Origin: Staphylococcus saprophyticus subsp. saprophyticus ATCC 15305 = NCTC 7292 | Lineage (GTDB): Bacteria; Bacillota; Bacilli; Staphylococcales; Staphylococcaceae | Assembly: GCF_000010125.1 (NCBI RefSeq) | Contig: NC_007350.1 | Coordinates: forward strand, 620,001 to 684,000 | Direction of reading: 5' to 3' | Length of the DNA: 64,000 nucleotides | Shown: piece by piece, positions 46,027-56,088 of the stretch | How positions within the stretch are numbered: the stretch's first letter is position 1 | Layout of the letters: every line of letters starts with the position of its first letter | Translations under genes and position numbers: made by a program | Notes under the pieces: model-generated | Databases searched by the model: none | Seen by the model: only the letters and a program-made list of their open reading frames with translations | What the model was told of the DNA's origin: nothing

Positions 46027-47187
46027 ATGTTACAGGAAATGCACAAAAAGTTTGAATCTTTATTTGATGTAAAAGCAGATGTGAGGGCGTTTGCACCGGG
46101 ACGAATTAATCTAATTGGGGAACATACTGATTATAACGGTGGTTATGTATTTCCAGCTGCAATAGAACTGGGGACATATGGTTTAGCATCTAAAAGAACG
46201 GATCGTATCATTCAATTATATTCAAATAATTTTGAAGATACAGGTATTGTATCTTTTACATTAGATGAACTTGAATTTAACGAGCAACACGATTGGGCAA
46301 ACTACCCTAAGGGTGTCGTTAAATATTTAAAAGAAGAATTTAATGATATCAATCAAGGATTCAATATTTTAGTTGAAGGAAATATACCGAATGGTGCGAG
46401 TTTATCGTCATCAGCTTCTATTGAATTACTAACTGGCTGGCTAATTAAACAATTATTTAATTTGCATTTAGAGCGCTTACAACTAATTAAATTAGGACAA
46501 GTCGTTGAAAATAAATTTATGGGTGTGAATTCAGGTATAATGGACCAATTTATTATTGGTATGGGTAAAGCAGAGCATGCCATATTATTAGACACCGCTA
46601 CACTTGATTTTGACTATGTACCTGCTAAATTTGGAGATTATGTCATCTCAATTATGAATACAAATAAAAGACGTTCACTAACTGAAAGTAAATATAATGA
46701 ACGTAGATCTGAGTGTGAAAACGCACTCTCACAATTACAGCAGCAATTAGAAATCACATCTTTAGGTGAATTATCTTTAGCGCAATTTGAGAAGTACCAA
46801 TCACTTATTACTGATGAGGTCGTATGTAGACGTGCCAAACACGCGATTTCAGAAAATGAGAGAACGAAGCTTGCACATAAAGCATTGGCTGATAATAACT
46901 TTGAACAATTTGGGCAATTACTCAATGCATCACACAAATCATTAAAAGAAGACTACGAAGTTACAGGTATTGAATTAGATACCTTAGCTGAAACAGCTCA
47001 GCAAGTAGAGGGTGTATTAGGCGCAAGAATGACAGGTGCTGGTTTTGCAGGATGTGCCATTGCTTTAGTGGATAAAAATAGTATACAGAAGTTAGAAGAT
47101 GAAGTATCAAAAGCATATATTGATAAAATTGGTTATGCACCTTCGTTTTATCATGTGGGTATAAGTGATGGCGTTAAGGCTTTGTAA
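46027..47187 (+). CDS. galK: Galactokinase
   Basis: 386-aa GHMP kinase phosphorylating galactose at C1. The galactokinase signature GRINLIGEHTDYNGGYVFP is at residues 25-43. The ATP loop GNIPNGASLSSSASIE follows, then the substrate Asp region VNSGIMDQFIIGMG and the C-terminal GARMTGAGFAGCAIAL. AAGGAGTGG supports ATG 46027; an upstream start at 45994 lies in the promoter region. First gene of galKET. Confidence 0.95.
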   Translation: MLQEMHKKFESLFDVKADVRAFAPGRINLIGEHTDYNGGYVFPAAIELGTYGLASKRTDRIIQLYSNNFEDTGIVSFTLDELEFNEQHDWANYPKGVVKYLKEEFNDINQGFNILVEGNIPNGASLSSSASIELLTGWLIKQLFNLHLERLQLIKLGQVVENKFMGVNSGIMDQFIIGMGKAEHAILLDTATLDFDYVPAKFGDYVISIMNTNKRRSLTESKYNERRSECENALSQLQQQLEITSLGELSLAQFEKYQSLITDEVVCRRAKHAISENERTKLAHKALADNNFEQFGQLLNASHKSLKEDYEVTGIELDTLAETAQQVEGVLGARMTGAGFAGCAIALVDKNSIQKLEDEVSKAYIDKIGYAPSFYHVGISDGVKAL

Positions 47188-47222
47188 GCAATACAAAATG
47201 ATTAAAAGAAAGGATTTTGAAT

Positions 47223-48224
47223 ATGTCTGTTTTAGTATTAGGTGGCGCTGGATATATTGGTAGTCATGCGGTGGATCAATTAATAAGTAGAGGTTACGAC
47301 GTCGTTGTTGTAGATAATTTAGGGACAGGTCATCGTGCAGCTGTAAATAAAGATGCACGATTTTATGAAGGCGATATACGTGATAAGCCATTTTTAGATC
47401 AGGTGTTTACAACTGAAACAATAGAAGGTGTCTTCCATTTCTGTGCATATTCGTTAGTAGGTGAATCTGTTGAGAAGCCGTTAGCGTATTTCAACAATAA
47501 TGTGAATGGTTTACAAGTGTTATTAGAAGTCATGTATGATCATCAAGTAAAACATATTATCTTTTCCTCAACTGCAGCAGTATATGGAGAACCAGATACA
47601 GTGCCTATTACTGAAGCAGATTCTAAAACACCGACGAGTCCTTATGGTGAAAGTAAGTTAATGATGGAAAAAATGATGCATTGGAGTCACAATGCTTACG
47701 GTGTTAATTATGCAGCCTTGCGTTACTTTAATGTAGCGGGTGCAAAAGAAGAGGGCACTATAGGTGAAGACCACCGTCCAGAGACGCATTTAGTGCCAAT
47801 TGTATTACAAGTTGCATTGGGACAAAGAGAAGCATTAACGATATTTGGTGATGACTATGATACGGAAGATGGTTCATGTATTCGTGACTACCTTCACGTT
47901 GTCGACTTAATAGATGCACATATTTTAGCTTACCAACATTTACAAAATGGTGGGGAATCTGGCGCATTTAATTTAGGAAGTAGTCAAGGGTACTCAGTAT
48001 TTGAGATATTAGAAGCGGCTCGAAAGGTGACAAACAAACCAATTGAAGCGAAGGTTGGACCTAGAAGAGCTGGAGACCCTAGTAAATTAGTTGCATCAAG
48101 TGATAAAGCACAATCAATACTTGGTTGGAAACCAAAACATGATAATATACATGACATTATTGATTCAGCTTGGCGCTGGCATAATCAACATCCAAACGGT
48201 TATCAAGAAGATACGGAGGTATAA
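47223..48224 (+). CDS. galE: UDP-glucose 4-epimerase
   Basis: 333-aa extended short-chain dehydrogenase that interconverts UDP-glucose and UDP-galactose with bound NAD. NAD motif GGAGYIGSHAVDQL is at residues 7-20. The catalytic SSTAAVYGE and Tyr-x3-Lys in PYGESKLMMEK follow, then RYFNVAGA and RDYLHVVDL. AAAGGA supports ATG 47223; a TTG at 47217 is also open. It lies 35 bases after galK and 3 bases before galT. Confidence 0.95.
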   Translation: MSVLVLGGAGYIGSHAVDQLISRGYDVVVVDNLGTGHRAAVNKDARFYEGDIRDKPFLDQVFTTETIEGVFHFCAYSLVGESVEKPLAYFNNNVNGLQVLLEVMYDHQVKHIIFSSTAAVYGEPDTVPITEADSKTPTSPYGESKLMMEKMMHWSHNAYGVNYAALRYFNVAGAKEEGTIGEDHRPETHLVPIVLQVALGQREALTIFGDDYDTEDGSCIRDYLHVVDLIDAHILAYQHLQNGGESGAFNLGSSQGYSVFEILEAARKVTNKPIEAKVGPRRAGDPSKLVASSDKAQSILGWKPKHDNIHDIIDSAWRWHNQHPNGYQEDTEV

Positions 48225-48227
48225 GGC

Positions 48228-49718
48228 ATGTTATTAAATCAACAATTAGTACAGCAATTTGTCACACAGGCAATTGCATTTGGTGATTATGAACAAGAAG
48301 ATAACATTTATATTCAAAATCAACTGCTCCGAATTTTAAATGCAATAGGTATTGATGTTGATAATGAATCACCACTAAACCAAGATGCCACTGCAAATGC
48401 GATTGCTCAGTATTGGATTGAACAAGCAGTTAATGAAAACTACCTAGAAGATGCATTATATAAAAAAGAAATCGTTGAAGCACAAATATTAGATTTAATA
48501 ACACCTCGACCTTCAGTTATTAATCGAAATTTTGTAGAAGCCTATAAAAAATCACCGGAAACAGCTACTAATTATTTTTATGAAATAACTAAACGGAATC
48601 ATTATGTAAAAGAAGATGCCATTGCTAATAATATTAATTATGAAGTAGAAACAGAATACGGTGATATTGAAATTACAATCAATTTATCTAAACCTGAAAA
48701 AGATGCAAAGCAAATTGCGAAAGCTAAAGCTGAACCAGCTAAACATTATCCTAAATGTGCACTATGTATTGAAAATGAAGGCTACCAAGGCTCGGTTACA
48801 CAAGCAGCTCGTACGAATCATCGTATTATACGATTGAAATTAGACGGAAAGTCGTGGGGATTCCAATATTCACCATATGCTTATTTTCCAGAGCATAGCA
48901 TTGTGTTATCTGAACACCATGTGCCTATGGAAATTAATAAACAAACATTTGTTAATTTGTTAGCGTTTATTGAACAATTTCCACATTATTTTATTGGATC
49001 TAATGCAGACATTCCATTAGTTGGTGGATCGATTTTATCACATAATCATTATCAGGCCGGCAAACATGTATTTCCTATGGATAATGCGGCAGAAATAGAG
49101 CGGTTTACAATGAATCAATTTTCATCGGTAACAGCGAGTACGTTGAATTGGCCAATGAGTGTGATTCGATTAAAAAGCGAAAATCGCGATGAACTCATTA
49201 ATGCAGCAACATATGTCATGAATACGTGGAATCAATACTCAGATGAAACGATAGATGTAAGGGCATTTAGTAAAGATGGTGAAAGACATCATACTGTAAC
49301 ACCGATTGCACGTTATAGACAATCACAATATGAATTAGATATTGTTTTAAGAGATAATCAAACTTCCGAAGTATTTCCAGATGGGATATTCCATCCACAT
49401 GAGGATGTACAACATATTAAAAAAGAGAACATCGGTTTAATAGAAGTGATGGGTACGGCGATATTACCAGGGCGCTTAAAAGAGGAATTACAACAAGTAA
49501 AAACGTATCTTGTGGGTGATAACCAATTTGATTTAGGTATACACCAGCAATGGGCTGAAAATATGAAGCGCACTTATGATATCAATAAACAAAATGTTGA
49601 CGACATCGTTGATAAAGAAGTCGGTTATAAATTTAAACGTGTGTTAGAAGATGCAGGTGTTTTTAAAAACACCGATACTGGACGCCAAGCATTTAAACGC
49701 TTTATCAAACATTTATAA
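48228..49718 (+). CDS. galT: Galactose-1-phosphate uridylyltransferase, type 2
   Basis: 496-aa enzyme of the Gram-positive GalT type (family 2), larger than and distinct in sequence from the E. coli type. It exchanges UMP between UDP-glucose and galactose-1-phosphate. Cysteine pair KCALCIENEGYQGS is near residue 179, and the nucleotide-binding and catalytic region is around GSNADIPLVGGSILSHNHYQAG. GGAGGT precedes the ATG, 3 bases after the galE stop. It completes the Leloir pathway with galK and galE. Confidence 0.93.
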   Translation: MLLNQQLVQQFVTQAIAFGDYEQEDNIYIQNQLLRILNAIGIDVDNESPLNQDATANAIAQYWIEQAVNENYLEDALYKKEIVEAQILDLITPRPSVINRNFVEAYKKSPETATNYFYEITKRNHYVKEDAIANNINYEVETEYGDIEITINLSKPEKDAKQIAKAKAEPAKHYPKCALCIENEGYQGSVTQAARTNHRIIRLKLDGKSWGFQYSPYAYFPEHSIVLSEHHVPMEINKQTFVNLLAFIEQFPHYFIGSNADIPLVGGSILSHNHYQAGKHVFPMDNAAEIERFTMNQFSSVTASTLNWPMSVIRLKSENRDELINAATYVMNTWNQYSDETIDVRAFSKDGERHHTVTPIARYRQSQYELDIVLRDNQTSEVFPDGIFHPHEDVQHIKKENIGLIEVMGTAILPGRLKEELQQVKTYLVGDNQFDLGIHQQWAENMKRTYDINKQNVDDIVDKEVGYKFKRVLEDAGVFKNTDTGRQAFKRFIKHL

Positions 49719-49810
49719 TAAAAGCAGCGCATGTCGAATTGATTAGGCTATGTTTAAAAACGCGCTATATTTTATGACATGTTATAAACTGAAAATATTT
49801 TTATCTCAAG

Positions 49811-49863
49811 GCGGAGTGAAGAAATCAAACTGGACTCATTGATTTCTTCACTCCGCTCTTTTA
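49811..49863 (+). terminator. Terminator of galKET
   Basis: GCGGAGTGAAGAAATCAA pairs closely with TGATTTCTTCACTCCGC, followed by T-rich sequence. Confidence 0.88.
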
Positions 49864-49910
49864 TTTTCTTGATTACAAGCATATAATAAAATGAAAAAGG
49901 GATGATTATT

Positions 49911-50699
49911 TTGAAAATTAGATTTAAATATTTAATTATTTCATTAATTGCTTTATGCCTTATGTTAGCAGGATGTTCAAACGGTGATAATAAGGATGAT
50001 AGTAAAACGAAAAGCGATGAAAAAGCTAAGCAAGAATTGCATGTTTCTGCAGCAGCAAGTCTAACGGATGTCACTAAGGACTTAGAAAAAGCTTTTAAAA
50101 AAGATCATAAAGATGTAGACGTTTCTTTTAATTATGGTGGTTCAGGTGCTTTAAGACAACAAATAGAAAAAGGTGCACCAGTAGATGTATTTATGTCTGC
50201 AAATACGAAAGATGTGGATGGGCTAGTTGATAAAGACAAAGCGCAAAATACATATGAGTATGCTAAAAATCAATTAGTATTAATTGGTGAAAAAGATAGT
50301 AACTATCATTCAGTGGCTGATATACAAGGCAATGATAAGCTAGCCATCGGTGAAGCGAAATCAGTACCTGCAGGTAAATATGCTGAGCAATATTTAAAAG
50401 ATAATCATTTATTCGATAAAGTGAAACCAAATTTAGTTTATGCCAAAGATGTGCGTCAAGTATTAAACTATGTTGAAAAAGGTAATGCACAATTAGGTTA
50501 TGTGTATAAAACAGATTTATATCAATCACAACAAAATGGTAGTAGTAAAGTGAAAGAAATCAATACAGCCGATTTGAAAAAACCAATTACTTATAAAGCA
50601 GCTACTACAACGGATAAAAAGTTAGCGAAAGAATGGATAGATTTCTTAAAAACAGATAAGGCCAAAGATATTTTGAAAAAATATCAATTTGATGCATAG
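49911..50699 (+). CDS. modA: Molybdate-binding lipoprotein
   Basis: 262-aa extracellular binding protein. Lipobox LAGC places lipidated Cys22. The ModA core HVSAAASLTDVTKDLEKAFKK, then NYGGSGALRQQIEKGAPVDVFMSA, and VYAKDVRQVLNYVEKGNAQLGYVY are diagnostic. TTG 49911 is preferred because AAAAGGGATGA is correctly spaced; an ATG at 49902 lies inside that site. First gene of modABC, supplying molybdate for the cofactor genes downstream. Confidence 0.9.
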   Translation: MKIRFKYLIISLIALCLMLAGCSNGDNKDDSKTKSDEKAKQELHVSAAASLTDVTKDLEKAFKKDHKDVDVSFNYGGSGALRQQIEKGAPVDVFMSANTKDVDGLVDKDKAQNTYEYAKNQLVLIGEKDSNYHSVADIQGNDKLAIGEAKSVPAGKYAEQYLKDNHLFDKVKPNLVYAKDVRQVLNYVEKGNAQLGYVYKTDLYQSQQNGSSKVKEINTADLKKPITYKAATTTDKKLAKEWIDFLKTDKAKDILKKYQFDA

Positions 50700-50711
50700 G
50701 AGGATTTAGCA

Positions 50712-51383
50712 ATGCCAGATATTACACCATTTTGGATATCACTTAAAGTAGCCGTTATAAGTACTATCATAGTAACTTTAATTGGCATACTCATTTCAAA
50801 ATGGTTATATAGACGTCGTGGTATCATTGCTAGAATCTTAGAAAGTATCATAGTCTTACCTATTGTTTTACCGCCGACTGTGATGGGGTTCATCTTGCTC
50901 ATTGTGTTTTCACCAAGAAGCTATATTGGGGCATTTTTTGCTAATGTATTACACTTACCCGTAGTGTTTACATTGACTGGTGCAGTCATTGCCTCTGTGA
51001 TCGTCAGTTTTCCATTGATGTACCAACATACTGTACAAGGCTTCCGCAGTATAGATCATAAGATGCTAAATACAGCTAGGACAATGGGAGCCAGTGAAAG
51101 TAAAATATTTTTTAAATTAATTCTACCGCTATCTAAACGGGCAATCTTATCTGGGGTAATGATGAGCTTTGCGAGAGCAATCGGTGAATTTGGCGCTACG
51201 CTTATGGTGGCTGGCTATATTCCAAACAAGACGAATACATTACCTTTAGAGATTTATTTCTTGGTTGAACAAGGTAAGGAAAATCAAGCATGGTTATGGG
51301 TAATTGTATTGGTAGCATTTGCGATAACTGTTATAGGTACAATTAATTTGTTAAATAAAGATCGTTATCGGGAGGTTGATTAA
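50712..51383 (+). CDS. modB: Molybdate ABC transporter permease
   Basis: 223-aa membrane protein with five to six helices. It has the EAA loop ARTMGASESKIFFKLILPLSKRAILSGV and the ModB hallmark SFARAIGEFGATLMVAGYIPNKTNTLPLEIY. AGGAGG precedes the ATG, 12 bases after modA. Its stop is directly followed by the modC start codon. Confidence 0.93.
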   Translation: MPDITPFWISLKVAVISTIIVTLIGILISKWLYRRRGIIARILESIIVLPIVLPPTVMGFILLIVFSPRSYIGAFFANVLHLPVVFTLTGAVIASVIVSFPLMYQHTVQGFRSIDHKMLNTARTMGASESKIFFKLILPLSKRAILSGVMMSFARAIGEFGATLMVAGYIPNKTNTLPLEIYFLVEQGKENQAWLWVIVLVAFAITVIGTINLLNKDRYREVD

Positions 51384-51989
51384 TTGTTACATATACATCT
51401 GAAACATCAGCTTAAAGCAACACCATTAAGCATACAAATTAATGATGATAAACCAAAGATATATGCAATTAAAGGACCATCCGGTATTGGCAAGACGACA
51501 ATATTGAATATGATAGCGGGTTTAAGACAACCTGACAGCGCATTTATACAATTGAATAAACGTATTATTTCAGATTCAGCGCATGCGATTTATGAGAAAA
51601 TTCAAAAAAGAAATATTGGCTATCTTTTCCAAGATTACCAACTTTTTCCTAACATGAATGTCTATCAAAATATTACTTTCATGGCACAACCTTCTGATCA
51701 TATTGATAAATTGATGAAACAACTAAATATTGATCACCTAAAAGATCAATATCCTATGCGTTTATCAGGTGGAGAAGCACAACGCGTGGCTTTAGCTAGA
51801 ACACTGAGTACAAAGCCAGACTTGATTCTGTTAGATGAACCATTTTCAAGTCTAGACGATTCGACTAAGCATGAAAGTATCCAACTTGTGCAACGTATAT
51901 TTGAAAAGTGGCAAATTCCTATTATCTTTGTTACACATTCAAATTATGAGGCCACCTCACTAGCGCATGAAATCATCACTATTGGCTAA
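51384..51989 (+). CDS. modC: Molybdate ABC transporter ATPase, short form
   Basis: 201-aa ATPase. Walker A GPSGIGKTT, Q-loop YLFQDYQLFPNM, signature LSGGEAQRVALA, Walker B LILLDEPFSSLD and switch His VTHS are all present. The usual C-terminal molybdate-binding (TOBE/MOP) domain of about 150 residues is absent, so it cannot sense molybdate by that route. It starts with TTG immediately after the modB TAA, with GGGAGG 8 bases upstream. Confidence 0.9.
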   Translation: MLHIHLKHQLKATPLSIQINDDKPKIYAIKGPSGIGKTTILNMIAGLRQPDSAFIQLNKRIISDSAHAIYEKIQKRNIGYLFQDYQLFPNMNVYQNITFMAQPSDHIDKLMKQLNIDHLKDQYPMRLSGGEAQRVALARTLSTKPDLILLDEPFSSLDDSTKHESIQLVQRIFEKWQIPIIFVTHSNYEATSLAHEIITIG

Positions 51990-52020
51990 AATCATTTTCC
52001 AAATATAAACTTCAATACTT

Positions 52021-52062
52021 AAAAACCTGTATGACATAGATAATAGTTATACAGGTTTTTTT
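52021..52062 (+). terminator. Terminator of modABC
   Basis: AAAACCTGTAT pairs with ATACAGGTTTT, followed by further T. Confidence 0.85.
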
Positions 52063-52154
52063 AAAAGTATAAGACAAATATCTATAATATGAATGTATTT
52101 TTTGATCAATTTAAATGATAATAAGCATCATTTTATTTTAGAAGGGATGTATAT

Positions 52155-52988
52155 ATGAAGATAGAATTTTTAGGAACAGCAGGTGGGTTTCCGTCACTTT
52201 ATAAGTCCCATTCGCAACATTCACAAGCAATACATAGAACTGGACCAGCTATTTATATACATGACCTCCAATTATTAATTGATACTTCTGAGGATATATT
52301 TTATCAATTACGCCGTTCAGAAATTTATGATATAAAATATGGCATATATTCGCATTGGCATCCTGATCATACGATGGGTATAAGAATTTGGGAAACATTA
52401 AATTTTGATTTTATAAATAAAGTACCACAATCCAAAAAATCGAAAATAATCCTTACAGAGCAACATGTAAATGATTTTAAAAAATATTTTGGTCATTGGG
52501 ATCATTTAAACTATCTAGGCGATTTAGGTGTAATTGAAAAAGAGATTATTCCTAACAATGGTCAAATAAAGATAGGTGAAACGACTATAGAGTGGATTCA
52601 GCTAGCAGAAGACATTGCATTTGGATTTTATATTACGACATCCACATTACGCATTTTAATTATCCCGGATGAAATTAAAGGTTATCACCCAATAGAAAAA
52701 TTGAAGAACGTTGATGTTGCGATTTTACCATTTGGTAGTAATGAAGTTAATCCAGTTACCGAAGAACGAATTCACGAAAATGGTATGCTAGCAGCGTTAG
52801 GTGAAATTACTTTTCAAGAAAGTGTGACTATCGCGCGTGAAATCAATGCAACACACACTTACTTTACACACATAGAAGCAACGGAAAACTTAAATGAAAC
52901 ACACATTGAACAATTAGAACAGCAATTAAAAGAGGAAGGATTGTTGACTACCATTGCTTACGATGGTTTACAAATTACAATAGAATAA
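52155..52988 (+). CDS. Metallo-beta-lactamase-fold hydrolase
   Basis: 277-aa cytosolic protein with the MBL fold. The start is IEFLGTAGGFPS. The metal motif SHWHPDHTMG (HxHxDH) is near residue 72, a further aspartate is in LIIPDEIKG, and the C-terminal THTYFTHIEA supplies a histidine. It resembles the PhnP / tRNase Z-like group of phosphodiesterases. Substrate unknown. AGAAGGGATG precedes the ATG. It sits between modC and the moe/moa genes, but nothing shows a role in molybdenum metabolism. Confidence 0.8.
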   Translation: MKIEFLGTAGGFPSLYKSHSQHSQAIHRTGPAIYIHDLQLLIDTSEDIFYQLRRSEIYDIKYGIYSHWHPDHTMGIRIWETLNFDFINKVPQSKKSKIILTEQHVNDFKKYFGHWDHLNYLGDLGVIEKEIIPNNGQIKIGETTIEWIQLAEDIAFGFYITTSTLRILIIPDEIKGYHPIEKLKNVDVAILPFGSNEVNPVTEERIHENGMLAALGEITFQESVTIAREINATHTYFTHIEATENLNETHIEQLEQQLKEEGLLTTIAYDGLQITIE

Positions 52989-53008
52989 ATATGGCAACAA
53001 CCATTAAT

Positions 53009-53062
53009 AAAGTACCCTTCAAAGCCGACACAACAAAGTGAAATGGAGAAGGGTACTTTTTT
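53009..53062. terminator. Bidirectional terminator
   Basis: AAAGTACCCTTC pairs with GAAGGGTACTTT between convergent genes, with T-run on the plus side. Confidence 0.85.
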
Positions 53063-53075
53063 AGTTAAATATTGA

Positions 53076-53642
53076 TCAGCTTTGTGAAGCGCTAGTTTGA
53101 TTTGGAATAGGAAAATAATCAAAAATTTCTCCGGAATGTAGTGCTTCCGAAAGTGTAGATAGCCAAGCGTAATAGACTTTGGAATGTTCAATTTGTTCTA
53201 ACATTTTATTGGCATCTTCAATCCATTTTGGTTCTGCATCTTCAGAATCAATAATAGGGAAGAGTAATTTTTCTGCTCGTTGAATGGCTTCTAAATTTAA
53301 TTTGATTTCACGATTCCGTTTTTGCGAGAAAAAATTACCGAAAAACGTAAAGAAATCTTTTTCTGCTGTAAAGTGTTGTTTTCTGCTACCTCTAATAAAT
53401 TGTTGCTTTACACGATCAAATTCTTGTAGTCGTTTAACACCGGCACTCATACTTGGTTTACTCATTTGTAACTCATAACGCATTTCATCTAATGTCATGC
53501 TTTTTTGTTCGAAAACCATCGTGCCATAAAGATTACCTACACTCCGATTGACACCGTAAAGATCCATTGTTTCTCCAATAGAGTTAATTACGATATCTTT
53601 CGCTTCTTCTAATAGTTGTTCAAAGTTTTTTGATCGCGCCAT
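53076..53642 (-). CDS. GbsR/MarR-type transcriptional regulator
   Basis: 188-aa regulator of the GbsR branch of MarR proteins. The MDLYGVNRSVGNLYGTMVF helix, the recognition helix MSKPSMSAGVKRLQEF and the wing VKQQFIRGSRKQHFTAE are visible. GbsR proteins sense choline in glycine-betaine pathways; CudC of staphylococci is such a member. No betaine gene adjoins, so the target is open. AGGTGAATTC precedes the ATG. It is divergent from moeB, with 236 bases between. Confidence 0.8.
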   Translation of the reverse strand: MARSKNFEQLLEEAKDIVINSIGETMDLYGVNRSVGNLYGTMVFEQKSMTLDEMRYELQMSKPSMSAGVKRLQEFDRVKQQFIRGSRKQHFTAEKDFFTFFGNFFSQKRNREIKLNLEAIQRAEKLLFPIIDSEDAEPKWIEDANKMLEQIEHSKVYYAWLSTLSEALHSGEIFDYFPIPNQTSASQS

Positions 53643-53817
53643 GAATTCACCTCAAAATAATATTTGATTCATTGTACCATGAAGTTAAGATAATAGGATA
53701 TGTTCAGAATGTTGAAAATACTTGTCTATATTAATGAAAGATAAAATAAAAACACGCATTAGAGCTGAATAAAGATAAGGGCAAACACTACTTTATAACA
53801 ATATTAATTTTAAACCG

Positions 53818-53846
53818 TTGTTACATTGGAGACCAAGATTTATAAT
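53818..53846 (+). promoter_or_regulatory. Sigma-A promoter of moeB-moaB
   Basis: TTGTTA (53818-53823), 17-base spacer, perfect -10 TATAAT (53841-53846), 32 bases before the GTG start. Confidence 0.75.
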
Positions 53847-53878
53847 AGAAATAATGATGTGAAGAGAGGGTTATTCGT

Positions 53879-54883
53879 GTGACACAGGATCGATATTCAA
53901 GACAAATGTTATTTAAACATATTGGATCAGACGGACAGGATAAAATTAAGAGACAGCATGTACTTATTGTTGGTATGGGTGCTTTAGGTACACATCTTGC
54001 AGAGGGTTTAGTGCGCTCTGGCATAGGTGAACTTACGATTGTGGATAGAGATTATATTGAATACAGTAATCTTCAAAGGCAAACATTATTTTCAGAAGCG
54101 GATGCAGATGCAGCATTGCCTAAGGTCATTGCTGCAGAAACAAAATTATTAGCAATTCGTAAAGATGTCGTCATACACAGTCATATCGCACATGTTGATC
54201 GTCAATTTTTAGAAGCGCATGCTACAAATATTTCTTTGATTTTAGATGCTACAGATAATTTTGAAACGCGGCAATTAATTAATGACTATGCGTATCAACA
54301 GAATATACCGTGGATTTATGGTGGTGTAGTGCAAAGTACTTATATAGAAGCTGCATTTATACCTGGCACAACACCGTGCTTTAATTGCATGGTACCACAA
54401 TTGCCAACCATCAATATGACGTGTGATACGGTAGGTGTTATACAACCCGCTGTAACGATGACGACAAGTTTACAAATACGCGATGCATTGAAACTATTGA
54501 TAGAACATACGCCTGATACTAAATTGACTTATGGTGATTTATGGGAAGGTACACATTTTAGCTTTGGATTTAGTAAATTATATAGAACAAATTGTCCAAC
54601 TTGTGGTCAAAATCCAACATATCCCCATTTAAATGAAACCAAACGTCAGTATGTTAGTTTGTGTGGAAGAGATACGGTGCAATATGAAAACCCTAATATT
54701 TCCCAGGAAATGCTAGGTGTATTTTTAAATCAACACAAAATCGCATTTAAACGTAACCCTTATATCATTCAATTTCAATATAAAGGTTATCGTATCGTCA
54801 GTTTTAAAGGTGGACGTATGCTGATACATGGCATGAAGCAACCACAAGAAGCAATTAAATTAATAAATCAATTATTTGGATAA
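53879..54883 (+). CDS. moeB: Molybdopterin-synthase adenylyltransferase MoeB (ThiF/HesA family)
   Basis: 334-aa E1-like enzyme that adenylates the C-terminal Gly of MoaD. ATP motif [23 protein letters not shown] is near residue 30; adenylation residues are in [15 protein letters not shown], and DATDNFETR is conserved. Zinc ligands are two CxxC pairs (CFNC and CPTC). A C-terminal extension of about 85 residues is present. It starts with GTG after AGAGGG. First of a two-gene unit with moaB. ThiF function is an alternative, but context favours MoeB. Confidence 0.9.
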   Translation: MTQDRYSRQMLFKHIGSDGQDKIKRQHVLIVGMGALGTHLAEGLVRSGIGELTIVDRDYIEYSNLQRQTLFSEADADAALPKVIAAETKLLAIRKDVVIHSHIAHVDRQFLEAHATNISLILDATDNFETRQLINDYAYQQNIPWIYGGVVQSTYIEAAFIPGTTPCFNCMVPQLPTINMTCDTVGVIQPAVTMTTSLQIRDALKLLIEHTPDTKLTYGDLWEGTHFSFGFSKLYRTNCPTCGQNPTYPHLNETKRQYVSLCGRDTVQYENPNISQEMLGVFLNQHKIAFKRNPYIIQFQYKGYRIVSFKGGRMLIHGMKQPQEAIKLINQLFG

Positions 54884-54897
54884 ATGAGGTGGGCATC

Positions 54898-55398
54898 GTG
54901 CATACAAATGTGCAATTAGACAAAGATATAAAATGTGCTATTTTAACCGTTTCTGATACAAGAGATTATGAAACGGATAAGGGGGGGCAATTGGCTCAAT
55001 CACTACTTTCAGAATTGAATGTAAGTATTGCTAGTGAGCATTATCGAATTGTTAAAGATGAACAAGACTTAATTCAAAAACAATTACGAGAATGGTTAAA
55101 GGAAGATATAGATGTCATTATTACAACTGGTGGTACAGGGATTGCTCAGAGGGACGTTACAATAGAAGCTGTATCAGCACTAATCACAAAAGAAATTGAG
55201 GGTTTTGGTGAATTATTTAGATATTTGAGTTATACCGAAGACGTTGGAACACGTGCACTTTTATCAAGAGCGATTGCAGGTGCAGTTGGAGATAAGTTGA
55301 TATTTAGTATTCCTGGTTCAACAGGCGCTGTTAAATTAGCGTTGAACAAGTTGATAAAACCAGAATTAAATCACCTAGTGAAAGAAATAACTAAATAA
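54898..55398 (+). CDS. moaB: Molybdenum cofactor biosynthesis protein MoaB
   Basis: 166-aa MogA/MoaB-type protein that adenylates molybdopterin before metal insertion. [17 protein letters not shown] is at residues 12-28, and the [18 protein letters not shown] motif and [10 protein letters not shown] loop follow. GTG 54898 is chosen because GAGGTGG is placed just upstream; an earlier GTG at 54889 lies within that site. It starts 14 bases after moeB. Confidence 0.92.
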   Translation: MHTNVQLDKDIKCAILTVSDTRDYETDKGGQLAQSLLSELNVSIASEHYRIVKDEQDLIQKQLREWLKEDIDVIITTGGTGIAQRDVTIEAVSALITKEIEGFGELFRYLSYTEDVGTRALLSRAIAGAVGDKLIFSIPGSTGAVKLALNKLIKPELNHLVKEITK

Positions 55399-55401
55399 TA
55401 A

Positions 55402-55460
55402 AAGCGCCAAGTGTAACTTGAATTCTGATTTATTTAACAGAATTGCGACACTTCGCGCTT
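55402..55460. terminator. Terminator between moaB and moaC
   Basis: AGCGC and AAGTGT arms pair with ACACTT and GCGCTT, with an inner GAATTCTG/CAGAATT stem. It lies between convergent genes. Confidence 0.75.
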
Positions 55461-55535
55461 AGTTTATATAGTTGCTGCTAAAAAATGATGGTCATGACTT
55501 CAGTTTACTTTGGGTAATTCAAGGAGTCACTATCT

Positions 55536-56024
55536 TTAATTATCTTGGCGCTGATAGTGGCCTGATTTCCCACCTGATTTGGATAACAGATAGGTTTCAC
55601 CGATTACCATACTTTTATCTAATGCTTTTGTCATGTCATATACGGTAAGGGCAACAGCAGTAGCAGCGGTTAGTGCTTCCATTTCAACGCCAGTTTTACC
55701 TGTAGTAGAGACAATCGTCTGTATATTAAGTGTGTATGATTGTTCATTTTCTTGCCAATCAAATGTTACATCTATGCCAGTTAGTGGTAATTGGTGACAC
55801 ATAGGAATAATATCTGCAGTATTTTTAGCGGCCATAATACCCGCAATTTGAGCAGTATTTAAAACATTCCCTTTTTGATTTGTATGTTCGACAATTTGTT
55901 TATAAATTTCCGAGTTAACTGTGATACTTGAATGTGCAATTGCAGTACGTTTAGAAATGTTTTTTTCTGAAACATCTACCATTTTAGCATTGCCTTGGTG
56001 ATTTATATGCGTAAATTCAGACAA
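55536..56024 (-). CDS. moaC: Cyclic pyranopterin monophosphate synthase MoaC
   Basis: 162-aa enzyme acting with MoaA to form cyclic pyranopterin from GTP. Signatures: [29 protein letters not shown] and [21 protein letters not shown]. Length is typical. AGGAGGG precedes the ATG. It is the only Moco gene on the minus strand, divergent from moeA with 64 bases between. Confidence 0.95.
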
Positions 56025-56088
56025 AATATCCCTCCTAATCGTTTCTTAGTATATCACGAAATTAATTTATGTAAGGAGTAGATTTAAA

